Assembly: GCA_904066235.2 (NCBI GenBank)
Contig: CAJFCV020000005.1
Location: 8,303,501-8,367,500 of the forward strand
Source: Bursaphelenchus xylophilus
Lineage: Eukaryota > Nematoda > Chromadorea > Rhabditida > Aphelenchoididae
Direction: 5' to 3'
DNA: 64,000 nucleotides
Every line of letters begins with the position of its first letter. Within the stretch, counting starts at the first letter, position 1. A model generated the notes under the pieces. That model was not told the DNA's origin. It ran no database searches and worked only from the letters and a program-made list of their open reading frames with translations. The translations under genes and the position numbers were made by a program. Positions 10,774-22,800 of this stretch are shown here, in pieces.

Positions 10774-13700
10774 ATGACATTTCGAAGACCCGAATTAAAT
10801 TACTGCCTAATAATTCTGCTGCTCTATTTTGTTCTAGTGATTCTGCGAGCCACCTACTACTGGGACAGAGATTACAGTTTGGAATATGATCTAATAGATC
10901 CCTCGACGGAACACATAGTTTCCGAGAAGGACTTCGTAGCCAGAGAATTGATTGACTATGAATTCTCCCATCCATTTGAAAACTCGTGTGTTTATCCAAA
11001 TTTGCAACCAGGTAAGTTCGAGATATGTGTCAGAACGCTGTAGTTTGTTGGAAAAAAATGTTATTTTATTGGGTTTTAGAAGACCCCACAATTCTTGACC
11101 TCCATCACCATCGAGTTGAATATGAATGCCCTGAATCCAAGTTCAATAACTTTGTTCATCAATTCGAAGACGGATCCTTTATGATCAGCGAACCTTTTCA
11201 GTCGACGATGCATCTAAATTCAAACGATGTCAGCTGCTACTTTCGAGAACTGACTGGAGCCTTGTGGCCAACAATAAATGTCTATCGGTTTAAAGGGCTG
11301 TGGAAGAAATTGCCGTTAGAGAAAAGGTTTCGGCTCGAGAAGGACCAATTTGTGATCAAGTGCTGGGAAATAGAGAGTCACACATTGGGTAAAAAACCAC
11401 ACTGTTGAATCAATCAGTTTCAGTCTATCACAACGCCTACTCCAACGCTCCGTTCAAACACGAATTGAAGGCCGAAACCCTCACAAAGGATTACAGTCTT
11501 GCTATTTTGCAAATCGATTCAACCTCGCGCAACGCTTTCGTCCGCCATTGTCCAAAAACACTCAGATTTATGTTGGAAAATGGCTACGATTTTCTTCATG
11601 GCTACACCAAGATCGGCGATAACTCCGCCATAAACACGTTGGCGCTCTTGAGCGGAAAAGTGTTTGAGCCAGAAATAAGGAATTTGAGTGGATATGTGGA
11701 TAAGCGGGATTTTTTGGATGAGGATGAAACATTGGGCAATTTCCAAAAATTGGTTCCGTTTTTGTTCAATGTTATGAAAGGTGAGCTTAGGTAATGTCAC
11801 GCTACAACTACCAACATCTCTGTGCCTTTAATTTGAGTCCCATCGCTAAACACCTGAGATCTTCTTGGCATTCCGTCCCATTCGAAGATTCTCGAAGCTC
11901 TCTATGGAAATATGAATTCTCGGTATTGTTTTTGCTCTGACTTAGATATTGCAGATCTAGTTGAATTATTTTTTCATTCATTCATATCCCCACAGTGATC
12001 ACTGCTGTTACTCCTCCAAGGTAAAACTTCTATTCTATATCTGGCCTGCCTCTTCATATTGCAACTGGGATACAACACCTTATTTACGCAGAGCAAAACT
12101 GTGTATCTTTTTCAGATCGTGGTTGTGTAACCTTCTTCAACGATGATATTGGAATGACAAACAAAGGGCTTTTTCATTACCAAGCTTTCACTGGATTCCG
12201 ATCCGTACCTACGGATTACTATTATAGGTAAGAATCTATACAACCATAGAATTTTGTTTTTTCAGGCCCTATTTTGAGTACATTTATCAAAATTTCGATG
12301 CATCTTACAGTTGCGCCAATGGAAAACTTCTGATCCCATTCTGGTTGAGAACTTGGAAGAAGTAAGTTGTAATGTGGCCTTGCATGTTTGTTGTGTGGCT
12401 CTAACAAGAAATTTTTTGTTTCAGCTACCTTCTCGCCTACAAGAACTATTGCCATTTCTCGTTCAACCATTACTCTCTGTTTACTCATGGCGATGGTAGC
12501 AATCTACAATTTTACGACAAGTACCTATACAACATCCTAAAAGAGTTAAAGGAGTCTGGAGTTTTGAACAACGCGTTTTTATTGATCAACGGAGATCACG
12601 GACAGAGAATTGTAAGGCAGCAAACAACCCGTTTCTTTCGTCAACTTCAACCGTTCTTTAGCTATAACTTTAGCAGAGGGCAACATCCCTGTCTTATTTT
12701 ACGTAGCATTAATCAGATCATTAAGATCTGCCTTTGAAGCTTTCTATTTGTTGTAACTTGTACGGATTTTCAGCACAGAATCCGAGGAACCTACTACGGG
12801 CGAGTTGAGGAAAGAATGCCACTAGCCGCCCTGTCAATTCCTCAACGATTCAAACAAGAACATCCCGAGCTCTACTTGAATTTGAAGAAGAACAAAAACA
12901 GATTTACTTCTACTTTTGATCTTCATGAGACTCTGAAAGATGTCGCGAACAATTTTATCGCGTATGACGGAGAAAGTGGGAAGTTGCAAAACGATGGAAA
13001 TGGCGTTTATAGGATTGGAACAAGTTTATTCCAAGAAATCTCGAAGGACAGAAGTTGTAGAGAAGCCAAGATACCAGATAATTTTTGTGTTTGTCAGGTA
13101 AAACTAAACAAAACGGAAGATATCGACTGGATGGAGATTACGGTATGTGGAAATTGTTAAAGTAATCGTCAATTTAAAGCTTCCCGGTTAAAACGAAATT
13201 TTAAAAATGCCTAGAAATCTAAAAACATTCATTCAAGAAAATTCAAAATCATCCTTCTTGCACTACAAAAATACTGTACCGAAAACATTAATTGGGGTTG
13301 TAAACGCGATGTTTAGCGGACCTTGTCTGCAATTTAATGCGTTTCAAAGCTCACCCGCAAAGACTTTTTGGTCTTTTTTCTGAGTGACGCGAGAGTTGAG
13401 GCGAGTGGTTTATTATATATGATAACATTGACGTGGTCAAATACGGTATTACTTTAGTAGCTTGTAAGATCAAAAAATATTTTTGGGAGTTTTTTCAAAA
13501 AATCGAGAGCTGTGAACTAATCAATCCCCATTTTTTCTAGGTGAACTTTTTCCTTTTCATTTGATTGTCCTAGAAGTTACAGTAACCCCTTAAATTTTTA
13601 GAAAAACGCTGGATTTTTGATGAAATCACACATAAGAAATTTCATCACAAATTCATGTTTGTCTTCACAAAATATTACTATTGATCTGCCTACCACAACT

Positions 13701-14018
13701 TCAAATGTCTGCAGTATCCGTCCAATCATCCGTTCGGGACCCAGAACCATGGATATTTGGGAGTATCGGAAGAAACATACAATTGGGGTCGAAAATTTGA
13801 CTGTTGATATCTTGGATGTGGAATTTGTTAGCACTATTACTACCAATGGCAAAGAGAAACTAGAGAGCGGGTGCTTTGAAAATGGAACAATCAAACTTCT
13901 TTTTCGATTTCAGTATAATCGAAATAACACAAATAATTTGATGAATATGAATGTGGAGCCAATGATTATTAGTGGAAATTGTACTGGAAGGATATTGGAT
14001 GTGGTTTGCAATAAATAG
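10774..14018 (+). CDS. DUF229 family protein (alkaline-phosphatase/sulfatase-like fold)
   Basis: Eight exons: 10774-11011, 11080-11388, 11424-11780, 12116-12227, 12266-12361, 12425-12611, 12774-13142 and 13602-14018; all junctions keep frame, giving 694 aa, a usual length for DUF229. Residues 10-30 (YCLIILLLYFVLVILRATYY) form an N-terminal signal anchor, so the bulk is lumenal or extracellular. Family hallmarks: AILQIDSTSRNAF with GYTKIGDNSAINT in exon 3, GCVTFFNDDIG in exon 4, CANGK in exon 5, and LLINGDHGQRI at the end of exon 6, the Asp-His-Gly typical of metal-binding alkaline-phosphatase-superfamily enzymes. The C-terminus is Cys-rich (CVCQ) with N-glycosylation sequons. The substrate of DUF229 proteins is not established. 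The gene converges on the unknown minus-strand gene 268 bp away. Confidence 0.93.
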
Positions 14019-14181
14019 AAGGCAGTTTTTATTTTTGAGTTTTCGATTTTCCACCACAATAATTTTCGAATTTCTGATTTTATGGGTCATCGTAAATCAG
14101 CTAAAATTTAAAGATAAGTATCTCAACGACCGTTGCAGCTTCTGACTTGAAAATTTTGGGAACTTTACACTTGACCTTACA

Positions 14182-14187
14182 AATAAA
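14182..14187 (+). terminator. Candidate polyadenylation signal AATAAA
   Basis: AATAAA 164 nt after the DUF229 stop codon, in the short gap before the convergent gene. Confidence 0.4.
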
Positions 14188-14286
14188 TAGACCATATTTC
14201 AAAAAAGATTTTTAAATGTTAAGACAAAAATGAAACTTTATTCTTTACGGTTAGCCCACTTTTGAGAGATCAAAAAATCAATAATT

Positions 14287-15313
14287 TTATACATTGCAAC
14301 AAAACTCAAATGTCTGTCCGCGACTTCCATACATCGTATTCACTCTCCGTCCACTCGAAATCTGACACAAACCCCTCTCCCAACTGTGTGTTGAGATCAT
14401 TCGGACGCAATTTTGCGGCAAAATCACTTCAATATTGTAGACTCCGTATCGTTGGTATTGATAAGTCAGCGTTCTCCATTCATTCGGGATTCTAAAATAC
14501 GGTCCCAAGTCGAGGTGGAGCGAAGACAGGCGGAATTGAATTTTGATCGGGACTCCGTTCAGATTGGTCTTGTAGACTGGACCAGTTCGAAGTTCGTGAG
14601 AAGAAACGCGATGCGCGAAGATGGAGTAAAGAGTATTCGGGTCTTCTGGGATCTGAAATTGGCCATTTTTGGAGTTAAAATCATTTAATCGTCTCCTCAT
14701 TTTCCACGGTCTTTCGCAAAATGTCGAGTATATTGAATGACTTACCTCCTGATCGCTGATGATCTCCTCCGTAATCTCGACATTGTTCAAATGCAACTTC
14801 TCAGTTTTAAAAGCCCATGTGACCTTGTTCAAGATGCCCTCGATATAATTAATGTTCTCCATAAAATTCACTTGATACTGTAACAAAATTGTGATTACAA
14901 TGATCTAAAAGTTACGGGCCACTTACCAAGTCTTTGACGTATCTGACATACGCCGTTTTTATTGTGCAACTCCTCAAATTTGGCAACAATCTTTTCAAGT
15001 TTCTCGTTGCATTTGCATAGAAATCCCAGGGCTTATCCCGGCCATCAGTTAGATTGACCTTCAGAACGACATGATCAATATAATCAGTGGGCTCTGATTC
15101 ACTGATATAGGCGAACTCTTCGATGCACAGAGGTGTTGTGAAGGGGCCGTTAATCGGGGCGAGCAGGTCGACTTCCTCGGAACCATTTCCTTCACTAACT
15201 TTCGAATAGGCCGCAGGCTCTTTGGGAGGTCGTATGGAGATTTTGAGATCAGCGAGGGAAGGGGAGATCAAAAGGAAAAGGAGGAATGATGTAAGTGAAT
15301 TCTTTGGTGCCAT
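14287..15313 (-). CDS. Secreted protein of unknown function
   Basis: Three exons: 15313-14927, 14877-14746 and 14652-14287 (294 aa). The start is taken at MAPKNS because it opens a clear signal peptide (SLTSFLLFLLISPSLA) and the ATG lies 4 nt after TTTCAG, a plausible spliced-leader acceptor. The mature protein has N-glycosylation sites (NLT, NAT) and paired cysteines (PLCIEE, LRSCTIK, PQNCV, GLCQI, EFCCNV), fitting an extracellular domain. No known family recognised; it is probably nematode-restricted. The second intron (14745-14653) has perfect GTAAGT...TTTCAG borders but is 93 nt long and free of in-frame stops, so a 325-aa product with the intron retained is also possible. The gene lies on the same strand as, and 1.5 kb downstream of, the mannosidase gene. 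Confidence 0.8.
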
Positions 15314-16822
15314 TTTTCTGAAATTTTGGCAGGAAAAATTTTCTTTTGATAGGCGATTTGTAGCGAAATACAATATTTTTATGATGGGTGGACCTGACGC
15401 AGCGCTGGGTCAGAAAATTATGCCCTCATAAAGTGCATTTATCCATGAATAAAAAATTAAAACTTGAAATTTTGTAGGAAATATAAATCGTTACAGAGAG
15501 AAATGCAATAGAAAGTACTTATATCTTTGGATAGGTCTTTTTTCACTCTATCTGAAAACCATTTTTGGCTCTTTTTCATTTTTAGACTAGCTAGTTATCA
15601 GCTGAGGCGCAGCCCTGTTGTCATTTTTACCGAAAATTGGGGCCGATCGGTGGCGGCAAAAATGCGCCATCGATCTTGAATGCCGTCCCAGCCGCCAAAA
15701 ATGTGCAATTTTACCTCCAGGAAGCAATAAAATTGCCGCAAAATGCCTTCCATCTGCAACCAAAAAGAACATTGCTTTGAATTTGATCTTCAAAGAAGCG
15801 TTGTTTGGCTGGGGAGGTATTTTGAGGCAATTTTATTCCCTCCTGGAAACAAAATTGCATATTTTTGGCGACTGGATCAGGTCCTCCATTGTACATGAAG
15901 AAAAAATTTTTCCATGCAGAAACCAAAAAGGTTATTGGCAAAAACGTTTAGTCTGGCCGACTCTCTTCATTTCGCGTGCTCTCTCGAAAAAAGATTGTTG
16001 ATTTTCACGGCTGTCGTCTGGCAGAGGGCGACAGACCTTTTAGAGATTGATTTTTGATCTTTTCAGGATAAAAAAAATTAAAAAAGAGAGAATTCACCGT
16101 GAAAGTCTTCAAGAAAAAATCCCAAATTTCCTACAATATCCAAGTTAAGAAACAACAACAAGTCGCCTTCCAAAAACAAGCCTTGACACAGTTCAAACCC
16201 TCGAATCGGTCATTACTTTCACCGCCCGACGAATGCAATTTCTCCCCGGCAGCAAAACCCAAGCAAATCTTCGGGGGTTTTAAAGCGGCGGTTATTGATT
16301 GCCGGAAATCCCGCGATCGTTTCGTAACGTTCCGCTTCTTCTTTGAAGTTGTACGTTCGGCTAACGGTGAGTGGGGAAAGCCGGAAGCGCGACAAAGATT
16401 TCGTCGGCTTTATTACAGACCATAAAAGGGCACGTTTCCTGCGGGAAAAGTCTCAAAAATAAATAAAAAAAAGTGGTTTGGAATGTTGGGAATGTCTGAG
16501 TAAGTGCATTTGCACTTTATTCAAATATTCCTTCGTTTTTTTTGATTTTGAGACCAATTTTTATATTATCCATGACAAATTTTTTTGCAAAACTCCTCAA
16601 AAATTCTTTTCATTTCTTCCGAATTAATTTTCATCCTCTTTATTAAAATTTCAGAGGCACACCGCATAAAAAAAATTATTGGAATGTGGGTAAAATCAGC
16701 AAAAAATATAAAAAATGTACAAAAAAAGAAACAACCCGATATCACAGAAAACACAAGATGAAAATAGCTAAAAAAATAAATAATAATAATAAGTGACTAA
16801 AATAAACTGATCTCTTGATGGC
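15314..16822. other. Intergenic region with a decayed MITE
   Basis: No supported gene. About 15680-15893 holds an imperfect inverted repeat related to the 21984-22178 element (shared ends reading ..GGACCTGATCCAGT and an AATTGCCxCAAAATxCCT interior). The open frame at 16099-16425 has no ATG at its head. A full motif A copy (TATATTATCCATGA) lies at 16562-16575. TTTATT near 16637 is a candidate poly(A) signal for the mannosidase gene on the minus strand. Confidence 0.5.
16562..16575 (+). repeat. Short interspersed motif A (TATATTATCCATGA), consensus copy
   Basis: Exact copies of the 14-mer here, at 50235-50248 and 55048-55061, and in the palindromes at 49808 and 57983. Near-exact copies: 59743-59756, 60544-60555, 63077-63090 (-), 63719-63732 (-). 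Looser relatives with CAAGTATAATATAA or CATGGGTAATATAA cores: 46437, 48411, 48893, 49193, 49498, 51557, 58925, 59095. All are intronic or intergenic, mostly in the right half of the window. Confidence 0.75.
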
Positions 16823-19800
16823 TTAGAATTCGATTCGAACCGTTTTCAGATCAAATGGCTCCAGTTGAACTTGCAGGCCATTCACGGAATGGAGTTCGTC
16901 CATGCTCGTCAGAGAGGTTAGACTGGCTTTTTTGGGAGAATCAACCAAGTAATCGGTGAGGAGGAGCTGAAAATACTAGCTTTATACCGTTTCCTCTCAA
17001 TTTTACTAAAAACCAAATTTCAAAAATCCAGAAATTTTTTCGTATAAAATGTCTCCAAATTGAAAAAAATAAAAAAAAACGCAGAAAAATATGTTACAGT
17101 CACCTATTACAATATAAAATTTCCTCTAAAATCCGTCTCAAATTATGCCAATTCCCTCCGATTCCTCACAAGTTTTATACCGTTTCCTCTTAATTTTACT
17201 AAAAAAATTTCAAAAATCCAAAAAATTTTTCGTATAAAATGTCTCCAAATTGAAAAAAATTAAAAAAACCATTTTTCCTTTTTGCAGTTTTCCACAAAAA
17301 ATTGAAAAACATAGAAAAAAATATATTACAGTCACCTACTACAATATAAATTTTCCTCTGAAATCCCTCTCAAATTAGGCCAATTCCCTCCAATTTCTCA
17401 CCTTTCCATCCGATGGTTTGCATTTTCCCTCCACATTTTCAGCATCACATCCAATGCCAAGTCTCTGCAGAATCAAGGCACCCTGATTTTTCGGTACGGT
17501 ATTTCTGTTTCCATCCGAATACACCGTCTTTTCTCCAAAATTCCTAAAGGCCAATAAATGTACATCACATGGCAAATCCGTTTTTAAGGGTTTCCATTCG
17601 GCCGGTAAAGATTTGGCGGATGATTCATCTAATGAAATGGACATCGAAATCAATGGATAATGCAATTTGAGACTGTAATGATGAGCCCGAACCGAGTGAT
17701 AATCAATCTTCTTGGAGTCTGTTGAGGATTGAGAGGGCGTTTTCTCAATTAAGAGGCGGAATCTGGATTCTGTGAGCTTGTTATCATGCACGTCCTGAAA
17801 AGAAAAAAAACATGTTTGATCGTATAAGGTGTCGACATATCTATAAATTTTTTTTTATCGTATAAAGTGTCTACAATTCAATAAAAACCCTTCAAACTCA
17901 AAAAATACATCAAAATCGTAAGAAAAACCAAAAAATTTCTCAAAAAACCCCATTTCTTCCAAAAAATTCGATTTTTTTACCTCCGCCAATCCTCTATCGT
18001 CGTCTTGGTCTAGCCTTCTATCCAGCATCACTTCCATCCATCCAGGTTCCAAACTAGCCACTCCCAAAGCCTGTCTGCCCAATAAGGACCATCTTTTTTC
18101 CTTCGTTTGCAAGAACGCAGCTCCCGGCATTGGGTAAAAATTACCTTGTAATGGAATTTTCTCGTACCTCTTCCTGCGGATCATCTGAAAAATACATACA
18201 TTAAGCCTTATACTATTCGTACACATACAAATCCATTCAAAAATTTTCAAAAATATCCCAAAAAATTAAAAAATTAAAATAAAAAAATACAGGGTGACCC
18301 AAAATAACGGAGACAAAAGATTTCCCGTTTTTTCTGCGTCTTATTAAGATTCATGGGTGACTCCTTATTTATATTTCAGTACCACGTTAGGGTAGTTTTA
18401 TTTACCGATAGTTTTGTTGTACGACGCTCTTCTGCCTTGAACGACATGAATATATCCGGTTGACTCGGACCCTTCTGCCCGTGGGGTGTTTTTACAAGAA
18501 AGCTGCCTTACTCAAAAAAGAAAACTCGGAATAGTTTGAGATGTGCAGTGATTAATTATCGTAATAAGACCTTTAAAATGAGCTATCATACCAAGCTTAA
18601 CTATCTATGGTTCAAAAGTTACAGCCGAGTATTTTCAGGCAGTTGAAGTGCAAAAATCGGCCTTTTTTAAATGTAAGCGTAAGAAGGAGTTTAAATGTTA
18701 GATAAGGCAAAATGTAATACGAGTTACTAGAAGATGATTAAAGGAACACCATAAAAGCAAAAGAGAAACATCTTGTAACTGCTACGGAATGCCACTTGGT
18801 AATCACTGGAATTCTGCCTTATTTTTGCCTTAGGCGGCATACCGGTCGAGCCGGTGACACAGTAAGACCGAAAGTGCCCTAGGCTGATTCTTAAGAGTCG
18901 TATTCATAAGTGTGCTGGAGCATAAAGCCCCGTTTTGATCCATCTTGTCATTCTGTTATCGATAACCCATCTTTCTCAAAGCAGCGTGCCATGGGGAAGT
19001 TCTGGGCGAGAAACTTGTTAAGGAAAAGCTGTTGCAACCAGCAAGCAATCACAGATTTTTTCAGAATCATTGTATTTATGAATAGAACACGTACTAGTGG
19101 TTTTAGCTTTATTCGAAAAAACTGAATTTTTTATGGAAAAAATTTGGAAAAAATGGCGATCTTCAATGTTGAGATCGGTACCACCGTAGAAATAAAAACC
19201 GTAGCCCAAAAACCTATGCAACTGCTTTCTTACGGACATAGTAGTCTAACAAAACAAATGAACTTGCCATTTCTGCGGCTCTAGTACAGCCAGGCTTTAC
19301 ACAACACAAGGGAACCAAAATTGAGGGCCAAAAAAACGGCGCAAAGCATTTTTCTTAAGCTGTAACTTTTTTCTGCGACATGATGATTCCACCAAATTCT
19401 CGGGGATTATAAAGAAGGTGTTATAGAACATTACCCGCTGTCGCTTATGTTTCTCTAACGCCCGGTTTTCGCGGTGGGACCCTTCAAAAATTGTCTCCGT
19501 TATTTTGGGTCACCCTGTATTATACCTACCTGTTGGGCATTCAGCTCGGTATAAAACTCTTCATTGTTGGTGAAATCCGTCGATTTTAGGCGCATTGCGA
19601 CCTCAAAGTTGCTCTGCGTCGTGATATCAACATGATTTATAATATCCAAGAAGTCTTCATTTTGATCCAACCGAATTTCTTGAAGGATTTGAGCTTCCTG
19701 AGGGCCGAGAATGTGAATTGACTGGCGGATTGGGCCGGAAACTTTTACAAAACTGTTCTTATTGTTCTCCAGGGGCTTTGCCTTGCCATTCGGGAGGAAA

Positions 19801-22800
19801 AGATAGGCGCCCGAGAGGGAGTCTCCACCAGGATCTCGAGCTGAAAATTTAGATCAAGTATAATGTCAACTTAATGTCAGAAGTCAAAAAAATCGTGGAT
19901 AAAAAAAGCAAAACCAATATACATTACATTCATTACACCTCAAGCTTCCTATAAACCCCCAAGCTCTCAGCAATTTTCTTTTTTTGTCACCACAATTTCC
20001 TTATTTTATGCAAAATCAAGAAAAAAAAATAAAAAGATCAAGAACTCAAAAATTAATTCAATTCCAAAATCAATTTCGCTCAAAATCACCTTTTGTGCCC
20101 TATAAATTATTCGTAACCCCTCAAGCCACCGAAAAAATCGATTAAAATCACATAAAAAGCCTTATTTTAGACAACACTTACATCGATTCTTCCCCCGAGC
20201 TCCGTAGAAGACAAATTCCATATTCATATCCAAGCTGATATCGTCTTTAGGCTTTACAGACTTCAACAATGCAGTATTGGAGTCAAAGGAGGCACTAGTC
20301 TTCTCATTTGACAATAAAATTTCACCATCAAATTTGGTGGCTTCGAATGGCGAAAAGTTACTAAAATAATATATTATTGCATGTAAAAATAAAAAAAACC
20401 CAATTTTAAATACAAAAATCATTCTTTTTGCACAGATTTCCGCATTTTACAATCTCATAATTTAATTCCAAGACCAATTTCAGCTATTCTCCCCCTATGA
20501 AACACAATGCCAAAATGGGCGCAAATTCAAAATTCAAATAAAAATTCGGTCCAAAACTTTTCTAGCACTTCAAAAAATTCTTCAAATCATATGCTCACCT
20601 CGTTTCAACTCCTTCGGACGCTTGAATCTTCACGAAATTTGCATTATCTTCTCCTTGGACCAGCTCATACCTCGAAATTCCAAGGGCTGGTATGTTCGCA
20701 ACGAAACACAATTCAAGCTGATCTTTTTCTATGGTAATCTTTCCATCTTTGACTATTATAATCGGTTGGATTTGTTGTTTTGGGACTTCCGAACTTTCTG
20801 ATTTTCGAATTTTAATTTTCGGGGATTTCACGGCGATACAATGGACTTCATTTCGTTCAAATCCCAGTGAATTCTGAATTAGGATCGTTGAAACCGGTTC
20901 GATGGGTTTATGTTTGGGCAGTAAATCCAGGAAATGCTCAGTGTCCACTTTGACTTGCTGTTTATCTTGTTCTGAGAGGCCAAAAAGATAGGCGGTGGCC
21001 TGGGAAATGATCGTTTTTGAGTCTTCAATGGCTTTGAGCATCCTGAAAAAGAGTAAAATCAGTTTTAAAACATGCTCAAGGGGTGGGAAAACAACTTGAA
21101 GAACCACAAATAAAAATTTCAATCTCCTTATGACAAAAAAGTTAAAAAAAAGACCTTATTTTAGGTAACAAATCAAATTTTTGCCTCATAATCAAGAATT
21201 TTTCAAGTTAAATCCCAAAAATAACATTGTAAAAACGATTAAGAAAACATGTTCTGCAATTTGTTTCTAATTTTACAATTCTAAAATGCGACTTTTTTTC
21301 AAAAAATCCCAAAAATTTAAAATATTACTTTCGTCCATAATCGACAACAACATCCTTTCTGGCAGTCCCAGTCACTCCATCGTGATGTTGGAACAATGAT
21401 AATGCTCTTCTCGCTTCTACTAATCGGTTATAAAGTTGTTTTAACGATGCATTTTCCTCATTATTTTTGGTGGCTTTCCAGTTTGAAAATGAAAAAAGAA
21501 TATCCGCTGCTCGTACAAAATGACCGACAGTTCTGTCCATGTGCTTGTAAAAGGGCCGGGAGGTGAAATAACCTAAAATGAAATTGTTTTTTCACAAGTT
21601 TTTGTCTAAATTAGTATAACTTTATCAATGAAATGGTCCAAAATAACATAAATCAAGTACTCTGAAAGCCAAAAAAGAAAATATAATAGCCTAAACCCAA
21701 CAACAGCCTAAAAAATTCCCCTCGAAAAAATATAATTAAAAAAAATTTTGCAAAATTTTCACCTAATTAGACCTAAAGTCATAAAATTTTTTTGTTCAAA
21801 ACAGTTCTTACCGCTCCAATAATGGTCGTCCCGATCCGCATAAGTAAAGAAGTCACCACTGAGAATAGGCAAGTCCTGTTTTGGAGTCTCGGGCTGTTCA
21901 GATAATCTTTTATCCATCAATTGGAAATAGTCATTCAGGGTTCCAAATTTGGCCTAAAAAAATTTCCAAATAAGCCAAATACGTACAGTGAGGGGTCTGA
22001 TCCAGTGACAAAAAACGTATCATTTTGCACCCGGGAAGTATCAAAAATGTGGCAAAATGCCTCCCTCTCCAACTAAAAAACTGTTTTCACTTGGAGAGGG
22101 AGGTATTTTGTTGCATTTTTGATACTTTCCGGCTGCAAAATGGTACGTTTTTGTCACTGGATCAGGTCCGCTACTGTAACATAATCCTATGTTTTAAATA
22201 TTATTTTCTCAAATCTTCTGCCAATTGCCTTCACTCTCCCTAAAAACCAAAAACAAACACTATAAACCACCTACATTGATGTTCAATTCCTTCTTTCCAT
22301 TCATATAGGCAAACAATTTCTGGTAATTTTCATACTGATCGGTCCATTCCGTTTGCGTATCATATCGAAAATCGTCTCCCAATGGGATCAAAAGTACATT
22401 CAAGTCATAGAGTTGGGCCTTTTTGCGGTACTGATCGGCCAATATCTCAGCTCTAGCCGCCACATTCGTATTGGTGATTCGTTTTGGAGGCTTGCCCCAA
22501 GGGCATCCATATGAAGTTAGGCGGCGGAAATCAAACTGACAGCAGATCGAGGGGTCAGGACCGCAAGTGTGGGGGACATCATAGGAGTAGAAGGGGAACA
22601 TGTGGGTTCGGATGTCAGTTCGAGCAGAATTGCCTGGAATATAATCGAAAAAATAAGGAAAATGAGTAAAATAAGGTCAAAAAATAAAAATTTTCATATT
22701 TTTCGGTAAAAAAATCAGTTCATCGAATTTAAAATGCCTCGAAAGTTTATTTTCCATCATTTTCATAAAAAATTTACCAGTTTTCTAATAAAAATTTCGA

